DNA from: Rhizobium sp. Q54 | Lineage (GTDB): Bacteria > Pseudomonadota > Alphaproteobacteria > SMXQ01 | Length of the DNA stretch: 33,947 nt | Assembly (NCBI GenBank): GCA_945861615.1 | Contig: CAMAVH010000019.1 | Location: forward strand, 1-33,947 | Reading direction: 5' to 3' | Shown: positions 7,518 through 15,159 of the stretch, one piece after another | How positions within the stretch are numbered: the first letter of the stretch is position 1 | Layout of the letters: every line of letters starts with the position of its first letter | Program-made: the position numbers and the translations under genes | Notes under the pieces: generated by a model | Database searches by the model: none | What the model saw: only the letters and a program-made list of their open reading frames with translations | What the model was told of the DNA's origin: nothing

Positions 7518-8885
7518 ATGGCCACCAATCTCAGCAGCACCAAGTGGATGCCGCCGGCGCAGATACCGCGCGAGCAGGTCATCGCCATGAGCGAAGCGGT
7601 GCTCGCCAAGCCGTCGCTGCCCATCAAGGTGACGGAAGATATCTTCCGCATCGACGCGCTCGGCATGGAGTGGGACATCGGCGTCGACATCTACACGCCG
7701 GAAGGCCCGATCACCAAGGGTGCCGACGGCAAGAAGGTCGGCGTGTTCCTGTTGCATGGCGGCGCCGGCGACGCCAAATCGATGCAGCGTTTGTCGCTGC
7801 TGTTCTCCGAGAAATTCGGCTTCAAGGTCGTCGTCATGACCTATCCGGGCCGCACCTACCTCGATGATCCGAGCCGCGACTGGCCGGGCGATACGATCAA
7901 CGAAGACGGCAGCGTGCGGACGCCGATTTGGCTCAAGGGCGAATATGTCAAGCGCGACCAGTACGATCTGGTCAAAGACGAAAGCAAGAAGATGAAGTAC
8001 GGCACGCGCACCTCGGCGCGTGCCAAGCCCGGCACGCGCTTCTACGACCGCATGGCGGCCTGGCCGATCGCTTTCGAGGAAGGCATGAAGACGGCGTGCC
8101 GCCGCCAGCTCCCGGAAGGCGAATTCTCGATCTATGTCCACGGCCATTCGACCGGGGGCCCTTACGTGTCGATGCTGACGCAGCGCGTGCCCAACATCGC
8201 AGGCGTGCTCGCCATCGAGAACTCGACCTTCGGCTACATCAACGAGCGCAAGCATATCTGGGGCGGCCATGTCGGCAAGATCGACGGTTTCGAGCGCGTC
8301 GCCAAGACCGGGGAATCCTGGAAGGATCCGTTCAACGATCTCTATATCCGCACCTGGCGCGATCTCGCGCGCTATCGCGGCCCGGAGGCTTTGGGCCAGG
8401 AAGGCCCGCAGGCGCTGATGCGTCTGCCTTGGCTGATGGAAGAAATCTTCGAAGCCTGGGAGGTATCGCGCAAGCGCCCAGCCTTCAAAGCGGAATATAT
8501 GGTCACGCATAATATCGTCGGCGCGCTCGAGCAGGCCGCGCGCGTCTCGGCCAAGCGCCTCGGCATGGCGCCCGATGCGGAAGAAGAGCTGGTCGCCCAT
8601 TACCTGGGCTTCACGCGCGAGTTGAAGGGGCCCGGCGTCAAGCCGGTGCCGCCCTATTTGTTCGGCCTCGCCAAGGACAGCCGCGACCACAATCCGGAAG
8701 TCTATAAAGAAGTGATTCTACCGATGTTCGCCGCCATGAGCCCGGCGCCGAAAACCGCCGTCACGCGCTTCGGCGCCGGTGTGCATACCTACACCAAGCC
8801 GGAGAAGGATCTGCCCTTCGGTATCGCGCCGCCGGCGGCGCAGCTTTATCACGACGCCATCGTCGGCGGCTTCTACTTGGTCTGA
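7518..8885 (+). CDS. Large alpha/beta hydrolase
   Basis: A 455-residue protein of the alpha/beta hydrolase fold, with no signal peptide. The oxyanion-hole motif LLHGG is at His80, the nucleophile elbow GHSTGG places Ser211, and a C-terminal GAGVHTY with His423 is the likely triad histidine. It is longer than a typical 280-300 residue hydrolase, with an extra cap-like region between Ser211 and His423 (about 230-400, Trp/Arg rich). The ATG at 7518 follows AAGGGAG with good spacing; the frame is open far upstream only as an overlap of the SDR gene. It is the last gene of the deacetylase-SDR-hydrolase operon and is followed by a strong terminator. Ester, lactone or amide hydrolysis in the same catabolic route as its neighbours is likely, but I do not recognise a specific subfamily. 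Confidence 0.85.
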   Translation: MATNLSSTKWMPPAQIPREQVIAMSEAVLAKPSLPIKVTEDIFRIDALGMEWDIGVDIYTPEGPITKGADGKKVGVFLLHGGAGDAKSMQRLSLLFSEKFGFKVVVMTYPGRTYLDDPSRDWPGDTINEDGSVRTPIWLKGEYVKRDQYDLVKDESKKMKYGTRTSARAKPGTRFYDRMAAWPIAFEEGMKTACRRQLPEGEFSIYVHGHSTGGPYVSMLTQRVPNIAGVLAIENSTFGYINERKHIWGGHVGKIDGFERVAKTGESWKDPFNDLYIRTWRDLARYRGPEALGQEGPQALMRLPWLMEEIFEAWEVSRKRPAFKAEYMVTHNIVGALEQAARVSAKRLGMAPDAEEELVAHYLGFTRELKGPGVKPVPPYLFGLAKDSRDHNPEVYKEVILPMFAAMSPAPKTAVTRFGAGVHTYTKPEKDLPFGIAPPAAQLYHDAIVGGFYLV

Positions 8886-8908
8886 CGTTTCGTCATCGCG
8901 ATAAGATG

Positions 8909-8942
8909 CGGCCCGCTCCGATGTATCGGGGCGGGCCGTTTT
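8909..8942 (+). terminator. Rho-independent terminator of the hydrolase operon
   Basis: A 14-bp stem (8909-8922 with 8925-8938, one G-T wobble), a two-base loop and TTTT (8939-8942). It starts 24 bases after the hydrolase stop codon. Confidence 0.9.
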
Positions 8943-8965
8943 CGTTCGGAGAGGTCGCGCGGCGT

Positions 8966-9091
8966 TTATTTCGGATCGTACATGTTCTGATCGCGCTGCC
9001 CGCCGGCGACCGTCGGTCCGTGCTGCACATTGCCGATCACGACGGCGCTGCTGCCATCGTCGTGTGACAGGAGATGAGGCTGCCTAGTCAC
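8966..9091 (-). CDS. Possible 41-residue protein of unknown function
   Basis: A short minus-strand frame with a GTG start (9089-9091) and TAA stop (8966-8968). It reads with plausible coding composition, including the stretch DDGSSAVVIGNVQHGPTVAG and the end QRDQNMYDPK. An in-frame TGA lies four codons before the GTG, so the frame cannot start much earlier. GAGGTG about 12 bases upstream could serve as ribosome binding site. No signal peptide or membrane segment is seen. It faces the terminator of the hydrolase operon. I do not recognise a family; it could be a genuine small protein or chance. The remainder of the gap to 9318 shows nothing else convincing. Confidence 0.35.
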   Translation of the reverse strand: MTRQPHLLSHDDGSSAVVIGNVQHGPTVAGGQRDQNMYDPK

Positions 9092-9318
9092 TTCTCGAAA
9101 TCACCTCGCGTCAATTGGGCGCGACCGTACGCTCACGCGGGAGGCAAGCGCCCGTGACGATGCCGGGGCGTCTGCTACGGTCGTTACCGGGTGGTGCCGA
9201 TGGCGGAAAGGCCGAAGAAATCTGCGCAAATCACGCTTTGCCGCGTCGCCGTGCGGATGCTATGGAACGTGATCGGAACGGCGCGCGCCAGTGGCGCGCG
9301 AGAAACGGGGGATGCAGG

Positions 9319-9714
9319 ATGAGCGTTGGTGTGCAGGACGTAACCGCGGTGCGGCGATCGACGTGGAAGTTATTCTATTGGGCGGTGGCGCTCTGCGCCC
9401 TCGCTATCGCCTTCCGCTATCTTGTGATCGAGTTTCGTCCGGTCTCCAGGCTCTGCGAAGCGGATGTGCCGGCTTTTTGGTGCGGCATCCGCGAATTCAT
9501 CATCACCTTGTTTTACAGCGACGCCATCGGCCTCGCGAGCTTGGCCGCGGCGTTGCTCGCCTTCCTGCTTTACCGCCAGCGCGGCAGCCGCTTCATCGCG
9601 GCTCTGGCCGTGTTGCTGGGCGCGCCGGCCATCGTGCTCTATAGCGCCGACGTGGCGGTGCCGGGCTTTATCATCGGCATGCTGCGGCTCTTGCGCGATG
9701 AGCGCGGCGCTTAA
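9319..9714 (+). CDS. Small integral membrane protein, unknown function
   Basis: A 131-residue protein with three predicted membrane segments: about residues 17-38 (FYWAVALCALAIAF), 58-85 (ending LAAALLAFLLYRQ) and 92-115 (FIAALAVLLGAPAIVLY). Two short cysteine-containing stretches (RLCEADVPAFWCGI) lie between segments 1 and 2 and could form a periplasmic disulfide. The ATG at 9319 is chosen because GGGGG precedes it at about 8 bases; the frame stays open to 9115, but that extension is Arg/Gly-rich and not membrane-like. The stop overlaps by four bases the stop of the convergent GH17-type gene. No family recognised. Confidence 0.65.
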   Translation: MSVGVQDVTAVRRSTWKLFYWAVALCALAIAFRYLVIEFRPVSRLCEADVPAFWCGIREFIITLFYSDAIGLASLAAALLAFLLYRQRGSRFIAALAVLLGAPAIVLYSADVAVPGFIIGMLRLLRDERGA

Positions 9715-11405
9715 GCCTTCGCTGCCTTGCGCTGATCTCGATAGACCGCCCAGGCCAGGCGCAGCCAGGGCATGAAGATGAGCAGGGCGACGATCGTCCA
9801 GCCGATCGATTCGACATTGAAGGGCCCTTCCTTCACGGCCATGACGATGACCGAGGCGAATCCCAAAACCGCCAGCCAGCGTTCTTCCGGCCGTTCGAGC
9901 GCCGTCGCCAAGTCCATGGCGCCGCCGCCCTCGGCGCGGCGCTGCAGCCAGTTGAGCCAGACGAAGCCGACGGCGGGGATGAGATAGAGCGGCACGGCGA
10001 AGTCGCGATAGCGCGGATCGAACATCAATTGCATCGACAGGCAGGCTGCGCCGAATACGGTGAAGGTCTGCAGCAAGCCGAGCGCGAGGGCGCGATCCGA
10101 CAGCGCGGCCAGGCGCGGGCGGCGGAGCCAGGCGATCGCCTCGAAGACGTGGGCGGGACGGATGCGTCCGGCGGGCCGGGCGGTGACCACGTCGGCGATG
10201 GCGGCCGAGAGCAAACCGGCGGCGGCGGCGGCGAGCAAGAGCGAGAAGCTCCAGGTGGCCCAGGCCGAGCCGGTGTAGCTGATCTCGCGCACGAACACCC
10301 AGCCGCGCGTCAGGGCGGCGCCCGAGGCTTGCGCGCCGACTGCGGCGACGATCCAGCCCACGAGGCCGAAGCCGTAGCCGCGCAGCAGCAGGCCGAGCAG
10401 GATGGTGGCGGCGAGCGCCAGGGCGACGGCGGCTTCGGTCTGCCAGTCGGGGTTCTCGCTCATCGGTCCGGCGTAGGGGAATTTCTGCTGGCGCTGGACG
10501 TCGAAGATTCCCCAGTTGCCGCCGACGGTGCCTTCCTGCACGCGCTTCCACGGTTGGTCAAAGGCCTCGATCACGTTGTAGCCGACGTTCTCGCTTTCCA
10601 CCGCCAGCACGAATTCGCGGATGTAGCGTGCCTGGTTGAACGGACCGGGAGCCGCGCCCTGCCGCATGCGCCCGGCGCTCGGCCAGCCGGTCTCGCCGAT
10701 GAACAGCGTCTTGCCGGGGAAGGTCGCGCGCATCTTGCCGAGCACGTCGCGCAGATGCTTGATGGCGCCGTCGACGCCAACCGGCTCGTCTTCCCAGAAG
10801 GGCAGGATATGCACGGTGATGTAGTCCACCGCATCGGCCATCTTGGGATATTGGATCCAGAATTCCCACACGTCGGCGTAAGTGACCGGCACCGGCACAT
10901 GGCCGCGCACCTGGCCGATCCAGGCGGCCATCTGCGTGTCGTTGAATTCGCGGCGCAGCAGCACCTCGTTGCCGACGACGATGGCGCGGATGGTGCCGGC
11001 CAGGGCCGGGTCGTTGGCCAATTTGATCGCGGTGGAAATTTCGCGGCCGTTGGTGCCGGGGTCGCTCGCCGATTCGCGACCGATCCAGACGCCGAGCAGC
11101 ACTTCGATGCCATATTGCTTGGCGATGCGCGGCACCTGGTCGAGGCCCTGGCCGACCGAATAGGTGCGCACGCACTCGAAGCGGCCGGCGAGCAGGCGCA
11201 TGTCCTCGTCGATCTGCTGCGGCGAGATGACCAGGCCGCGGGTGAAGGGCGACTGGCCCTCGCGGTAGGGCGCGTAGGACACGCAGCCGAGCTTGGGGTG
11301 ATCGACGTCGGCGATGGGGCGGGGGTGGCCATGGAGCCACCAGCCGCTATAAGAGACAACGCCCGTCACGAGAAACGCGAGGACGGCGAGGAACCAACGG
11401 ATCAT
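9711..11405 (-). CDS. GH17-domain membrane glucan enzyme (glycosidase or transglucosylase)
   Basis: A 564-residue protein with an N-terminal membrane anchor (MIRWFLAVLAFLVTGVVSY), an extracytoplasmic glycoside-hydrolase-17-like domain (about residues 35-310) and a C-terminal block of about six to eight hydrophobic segments (about 325-555). The GH17 acid/base glutamate is visible in VVGNEVLLR (Glu147) and the nucleophile in LFIGETGWPS (Glu238), so the domain looks active. The architecture recalls rhizobial NdvC-type proteins linked to periplasmic beta-1,3/1,6-glucans; that link is from memory of the family and not certain. An in-frame TTG at 11456 would add 17 residues; the ATG at 11405 gives a normal signal-anchor start, though neither has a strong ribosome site. 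No ndvB-like glucan synthase is adjacent. Confidence 0.82.
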   Translation of the reverse strand: MIRWFLAVLAFLVTGVVSYSGWWLHGHPRPIADVDHPKLGCVSYAPYREGQSPFTRGLVISPQQIDEDMRLLAGRFECVRTYSVGQGLDQVPRIAKQYGIEVLLGVWIGRESASDPGTNGREISTAIKLANDPALAGTIRAIVVGNEVLLRREFNDTQMAAWIGQVRGHVPVPVTYADVWEFWIQYPKMADAVDYITVHILPFWEDEPVGVDGAIKHLRDVLGKMRATFPGKTLFIGETGWPSAGRMRQGAAPGPFNQARYIREFVLAVESENVGYNVIEAFDQPWKRVQEGTVGGNWGIFDVQRQQKFPYAGPMSENPDWQTEAAVALALAATILLGLLLRGYGFGLVGWIVAAVGAQASGAALTRGWVFVREISYTGSAWATWSFSLLLAAAAAGLLSAAIADVVTARPAGRIRPAHVFEAIAWLRRPRLAALSDRALALGLLQTFTVFGAACLSMQLMFDPRYRDFAVPLYLIPAVGFVWLNWLQRRAEGGGAMDLATALERPEERWLAVLGFASVIVMAVKEGPFNVESIGWTIVALLIFMPWLRLAWAVYRDQRKAAKA

Positions 11406-11507
11406 GCGGGCGGAGTCCAGATTGCCGGCGCTTTGGTTCAGCGCCTGTGGTTTCAAGAGCTTATCTTTCCCTTCTATGGGAAAGCGTGAAGCCGCACAAG
11501 CCTTCGC

Positions 11508-11696
11508 TCAGTTGGGGATTCGCTCAAAGCCTTGGCGCTGATAGTCCGAGATGCATTGAGCCTCTCTCTGCGCGGCGGCCAAATTGTCCATGTAAGATTC
11601 ACATTGAACCTTCTGGCCCGTTTTGGGGTTCTGCATGGTGATGGGCGCTGTGCAGGCTGCCAATAAAAGTAAGCTTAAGGCAGTGACAAATTTCAT
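11508..11696 (-). CDS. Small lipoprotein
   Basis: A 62-residue protein with a lipoprotein signal: MKFVTALSLLLLAAC, lipobox LAAC with Cys15. The mature part has two further cysteines (VQCESY and AQCISDY), which could pair in the periplasm. The ATG at 11696 follows GGGAG at about 6 bases. A 7-bp hairpin CTTTCCC/GGGAAAG (11465-11484) lies between its stop and the GH17-type gene downstream on the same strand. It is divergent from rlmJ across a 107-base promoter region (11697-11803) in which I could not fix exact boxes. Function unknown. Confidence 0.75.
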   Translation of the reverse strand: MKFVTALSLLLLAACTAPITMQNPKTGQKVQCESYMDNLAAAQREAQCISDYQRQGFERIPN

Positions 11697-11803
11697 TTCG
11701 CGGCTCCCAATAGAAGCTAACTGTCTGTAGAAACGAACATGCAGCACTGTGATAAGCTACATAGAAATTATGCCTCCAAGCCATTGATTTATTGTCCCCA
11801 CTC

Positions 11804-12670
11804 ATGAATTACCGCCACGCCTATCACGCCGGCAATTTCGCCGACGCCCTCAAGCACATCGTGCTCTGCCGCGTCGTCGCCCACCTCCAGGCCAAGGAGG
11901 GGCCGCTTTTCCTGCTCGATAGCCACGCCGGCATCGGGCGTTACGATCTTGCGGGGGAAGAGGCGCTGAAGACTGGCGAGGCGGCCGGCGGCATCCGGCG
12001 GCTCCTGGACGAGGCGAATCTGCCGCCCATGCTGGCGGACTATCTCGCCGCTATCGCGGCGCTGAATCCCGGCCCCGGCCCGCTTGCCGAGCGCCTGCGC
12101 TGGTATCCCGGCTCGCCGCGCTTTCTGCGCAGCATGATGCGCCCGGCGGACCGGCTGGCCGCCTGCGAATTGCATCCGGCGGACGCCGAGACCCTGGAGG
12201 CGGAGTTCTTCCGCGACCGCCAGGTCAAGACCCATCAGATGGATGGCTATCTGGCGGTGAAGGCCATGCTGCCGCCGCCCGAGCGGCGCGGCTTCGTCGT
12301 CGTCGATCCGCCGTTCGAGCGGCGCGACGAGTTCGAGATGATGTCCAAGGGCCTGATCGCCGCCTATCGGCGCTTCGCCACCGGGGTCTATGCCCTATGG
12401 TATCCGGTGAAGGGCCGCCGTCCGGTCGATGCCTTCCATGCCGACCTCGCCGCGTCCGGCACCCGCCGGATTCTCGTCGCCGAATTGATGATCCGCCCGG
12501 GCGACGATCCCGAGCGCTTCAACGGCTGCGGCTTGGTGCTGGTCAATCCGCCGTGGAAGCTCGACGAGGAATTGCGCGGGCTGTTGCCGTTCCTGGCCCG
12601 CCTCCTGCGGGCCGATCCGGCCTCCGCGGCGCCGCTGCGCTGGCGCGTCGATTGGCTGGTCGGGGAATAG
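11804..12670 (+). CDS. rlmJ: 23S rRNA (adenine(2030)-N6)-methyltransferase RlmJ
   Basis: This cytoplasmic SAM-dependent enzyme methylates N6 of A2030 in 23S rRNA. The protein has 288 residues, close to the 280 of the Escherichia coli enzyme. The opening MNYRHAYHAGNFADALKH is the family hallmark, followed by the SAM-site region LLDSHAGIGRYDL and the catalytic amino-methyltransferase motif DPPF at residues 168-171 (VVVDPPFERRDEF). I start at the ATG at 11804, which matches the family N-terminus; an alternative in-frame start at 11792 would add four residues. It is monocistronic, divergent from the lipoprotein and convergent with the ThDP-enzyme gene, 44 bases apart. Confidence 0.94.
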   Translation: MNYRHAYHAGNFADALKHIVLCRVVAHLQAKEGPLFLLDSHAGIGRYDLAGEEALKTGEAAGGIRRLLDEANLPPMLADYLAAIAALNPGPGPLAERLRWYPGSPRFLRSMMRPADRLAACELHPADAETLEAEFFRDRQVKTHQMDGYLAVKAMLPPPERRGFVVVDPPFERRDEFEMMSKGLIAAYRRFATGVYALWYPVKGRRPVDAFHADLAASGTRRILVAELMIRPGDDPERFNGCGLVLVNPPWKLDEELRGLLPFLARLLRADPASAAPLRWRVDWLVGE

Positions 12671-12714
12671 CCCCTATTTTTTCGGGCGAAGGGTATGGCT
12701 TTTTCGCCGCCGGG

Positions 12715-14502
12715 TCAGTCGTGTCGCGAGACGATGATGTTGGCATAGCCCGGCGCCACATGGGCGTCGATGAAGTAGGGCCGGCCTGATGCCACGATCT
12801 CGATGCCGCGCTTCATGGCCGCTAAAAGCTCCGTCTTGGTTTTGACCGGACCCTCGGCCTCGACGCCTTGCGAGCGGGCCATGCCGGCGAGATCGGGCGC
12901 CGGCTCGTCGATACGTTGGCCGACCCAGCGGTTCTCGACCGGGCGGGCGCGCACTTTGGCGACGGCCTCTTGATGAATCTCGTCGTTGAAATTCGAGCGG
13001 TTGTTCGAAACGATGAACAGCGCCGGGATTTGATAATGAGCGGCGGTCCACAGCGCGGTCGCGCCTTGCAGGAAATCGCCGTCGCCGAGGATGGCGACGA
13101 CGATGCGGCCCGCGTCCTTGAGCGCGAGCGCCGCGCCGATGGTATGGCCGGGGCCGGCGGCCAAGCCGGCGCCGCCGTCATGGCCGAGATAATCGAGCGG
13201 ATCCTTGAAGTGATAGTTGGTGCTGGCCCAGCCGATGGTGGTGTGCGCCAGCGTGAAGGCTTTGCCGCTCGCCGCGCGCAATTCGGTCAGCGCCACCTCG
13301 ATGTCGTGCGGTGTCAGGATTTCGTCGGCCTTGGCACTGTAGCTGCCAGCCGTGGGCAGCGGCGCGATGCGCTGGCCGTCCCAGCGCGACAGGCCGCCGA
13401 GTTCGGCTTTGAGCACGGGCAGCAACTGGCCGACGAAGGCGTCGGGCCCGGCCATGATCGACAAGTCCGCCGGCGGCAGCGCGAAGTAATCCATGTTCCA
13501 GCCGTTGTGCAGGATGCTCTCGAGCGAGACATGAACGATCTTCGCCGTGATCGAGGCCGTGTCTTTCTGTAACTGCTGCAGATAGCCGCCGAGGTCGATC
13601 CAATCGAGGCTGACGATCAGATCGGCCTTGGCGATGGCCTCCTTCGGGGCGCCGCGCAGCCAGCCGCTCGGCGGGCCGACATGCAGCGGATGCTCGGTCG
13701 GGAAAGCGGCGCGTTCGCGCAAGGATGTGATCACCGGGGCGCCGAGCAACTCGGCGAGCGCCACGCGGCGGTCCCAGTCTGCTTGCGCGCGGGAGCCGCG
13801 GCCCATCAGCAGCACGGGGTTTTTGGCGGCGGCGAGCAGTTTGACGACTTCGGCGACGTCGGCGGGCGAGGCGGCAGGTTCGGCCGGCGGTTTGAAGCGG
13901 GCTACATCGGGGATGATGACGTTGTCGGCGGCTTCCTCTTCCTGTAGGCCGGCGTCGAGGCATATGTAGACCGGCGCTTTCGGCGTCGATGAAGTCATCT
14001 GAAATCCACGCAGGAAGGCCTCGACGATGCCGGGCGCCGAGCGCGGCTCGTCGTCCCACTTGACGTAGTTGCGCAAGAGCGCGCCCTGGTCTTTCGCCGT
14101 GTGTATCCAATCGATCCAGGGGCGGCGCTTTTCCGGGGCGATCGGGCCGGTGGCGCCGACGATCAGCATGGGCGCGCGGTCGCACCAGGCGTTGAATATG
14201 CCCATCAACCCATGCATCAAGCCGACATTGCTATGCAGCGCGCAGGCCATCGGCTTGTCGGTCGCCTTGGCATAGCCGTGGGCGATGGCGATGACATGGT
14301 CCTCATGTAGACAGAGCAGCATCTGCGGCGAGTCGTTGCCGAGGTAGTTGACCAGGCTGTCGTGAAAGCCGCGATAGCTCGCGCCGGGATTGAGCGCGAT
14401 ATAGGGTATTTCGAGACGGCGCAGCATTTCGGCGGCGATGTCGCTTTTCCATGCGATCTTGTTCCCGACCGGCGCGACCGGGGGGCGGTCGAATTGCTTC
14501 AC
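12715..14502 (-). CDS. Thiamine diphosphate-dependent enzyme (acetolactate synthase/benzoylformate decarboxylase superfamily)
   Basis: A 595-residue three-domain ThDP enzyme. The N-terminal pyrimidine-binding domain has the conserved catalytic Glu67 in CLHEDHV. A central domain follows (VLLMGRGSRAQADW). The C-terminal domain carries the GDG...NN cofactor motif at about 473-501 (GDGDFLQGAT to VSNN). The family includes acetolactate synthase, benzoylformate decarboxylase, 2-hydroxyacyl-CoA lyase and sulfoacetaldehyde acetyltransferase; the sequence alone does not choose between them. It is not a biosynthetic ilvB, as no small subunit is adjacent. The start is GTG at 14502, with GGAG upstream. 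A promoter-proximal motif at 14531-14548 is shared with two nearby genes. With the PhyH dioxygenase in the same cluster, a 2-hydroxyacyl lyase role is an attractive guess. Confidence 0.85.
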   Translation of the reverse strand: MKQFDRPPVAPVGNKIAWKSDIAAEMLRRLEIPYIALNPGASYRGFHDSLVNYLGNDSPQMLLCLHEDHVIAIAHGYAKATDKPMACALHSNVGLMHGLMGIFNAWCDRAPMLIVGATGPIAPEKRRPWIDWIHTAKDQGALLRNYVKWDDEPRSAPGIVEAFLRGFQMTSSTPKAPVYICLDAGLQEEEAADNVIIPDVARFKPPAEPAASPADVAEVVKLLAAAKNPVLLMGRGSRAQADWDRRVALAELLGAPVITSLRERAAFPTEHPLHVGPPSGWLRGAPKEAIAKADLIVSLDWIDLGGYLQQLQKDTASITAKIVHVSLESILHNGWNMDYFALPPADLSIMAGPDAFVGQLLPVLKAELGGLSRWDGQRIAPLPTAGSYSAKADEILTPHDIEVALTELRAASGKAFTLAHTTIGWASTNYHFKDPLDYLGHDGGAGLAAGPGHTIGAALALKDAGRIVVAILGDGDFLQGATALWTAAHYQIPALFIVSNNRSNFNDEIHQEAVAKVRARPVENRWVGQRIDEPAPDLAGMARSQGVEAEGPVKTKTELLAAMKRGIEIVASGRPYFIDAHVAPGYANIIVSRHD

Positions 14503-14530
14503 GTCACGTCTCCGGATCGTCAGATTGATG

Positions 14531-14548
14531 AGTTAACGAACATAGTTT
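14531..14548. promoter_or_regulatory. Candidate operator A, upstream of the ThDP-enzyme gene
   Basis: The sequence AGTTAACGAACATAGTTT lies 29 bases before the GTG of the ThDP-enzyme gene. It matches 17 of 18 positions of site B (16273-16290, opposite orientation) and shares CGAACATAGTT exactly with site C (18409-18419). It contains the palindrome GTTAAC, and GTTAA/TTAAC arms flank the core. In the direction of transcription it reads TATGTTCG and might overlap a -10 box instead of being an operator. Confidence 0.5.
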
Positions 14549-14566
14549 AACAACTCGGCGCGGCGA

Positions 14567-15043
14567 TCAACCGAAATAAGCGCCGTCGCGGAAGATCACC
14601 GGCACTTCCTTGTTCGCCTCCGATTCGCCATGGATCGGCGCGCCGGTCACGTCGACGCGGGTGACGCCGGCGCCAAAATCCTTGGGCGGTTCGCCGGCGC
14701 GGGCGCCGAGGCGAAACAGCACGAGCGGCTCGTCGCCGGTGGCGCAGAACCAATAGTAGGTCATCGCGGGTAGCAGGATGCCTTCGTATTTGCCGAGCTC
14801 GGTCGCCTGGCCCTCCTTGTCGTAGAAGGTCGCTCTGCCCTGCAGGATCAGGAACATGTGATCTTCGATCGGGTGGGCGTGCAGCACGTTCTCGCCGCCC
14901 GAGGCATAAACCTTCAGCCGCGCCCACAGATTGTCGGTGCGGAGAATTTCTTCATCGGTTCGGCCCTGCTCAAGCAACTGGGCCTTCAGCTTGAAGGTCG
15001 TCGCTTCGGTCACGGGCGCTTCCGCCAGGTCGTTCAGTCGCAT
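14567..15043 (-). CDS. Cupin-domain protein
   Basis: A 158-residue single-domain cupin. Motif 1 is HAHPIEDHMFLILQGRATF, with His55, His57 and Glu60 or His62 as candidate metal ligands. In motif 2 (LPAMTYYWF) the usual His ligand position is Tyr97, so metal binding may be altered. Small cupins of this type include dioxygenases, isomerases and accessory binding proteins; no specific role can be assigned. The ATG at 15043 has an ideal AAGGAGG ribosome site. A terminator hairpin with eight U residues ends only a few bases before that site, so expression may depend on read-through from the upstream receptor gene. The ThDP-enzyme gene follows 64 bases downstream. Confidence 0.8.
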   Translation of the reverse strand: MRLNDLAEAPVTEATTFKLKAQLLEQGRTDEEILRTDNLWARLKVYASGGENVLHAHPIEDHMFLILQGRATFYDKEGQATELGKYEGILLPAMTYYWFCATGDEPLVLFRLGARAGEPPKDFGAGVTRVDVTGAPIHGESEANKEVPVIFRDGAYFG

Positions 15044-15058
15044 ATTCGCCTCCTTGCT

Positions 15059-15092
15059 AAAAAAAACCGCAGACCCGGGGGCCTGCGGTTTT
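15059..15092 (-). terminator. Strong terminator between receptor and cupin genes
   Basis: A perfect 10-bp stem, AAAACCGCAG (15063-15072) with CTGCGGTTTT (15083-15092). On the minus strand it is followed by eight T residues (15059-15066). A second perfect stem, CGTTGCGTC (15097-15105) with GACGCAACG (15120-15128), lies just before it in the transcript. The U-run ends next to the cupin Shine-Dalgarno sequence, a layout that could work as an attenuator. Confidence 0.88.
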
Positions 15093-15159
15093 GTGCCGTT
15101 GCGTCAGATTTGGGGCCCGGACGCAACGACGGTGATCGCGGTTGTTAAGCTGCGGTTCG

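Noticed and set aside
10029..11489. A 486-codon plus-strand frame
   Set aside because: Antisense to the GH17-domain gene, whose two catalytic glutamates and membrane segments are clear.
12671..12714. Possible terminator between rlmJ and the ThDP-enzyme gene
   Set aside because: Only a 6-bp stem GGCGAA/TTCGCC with T residues inside the loop side; not convincing.
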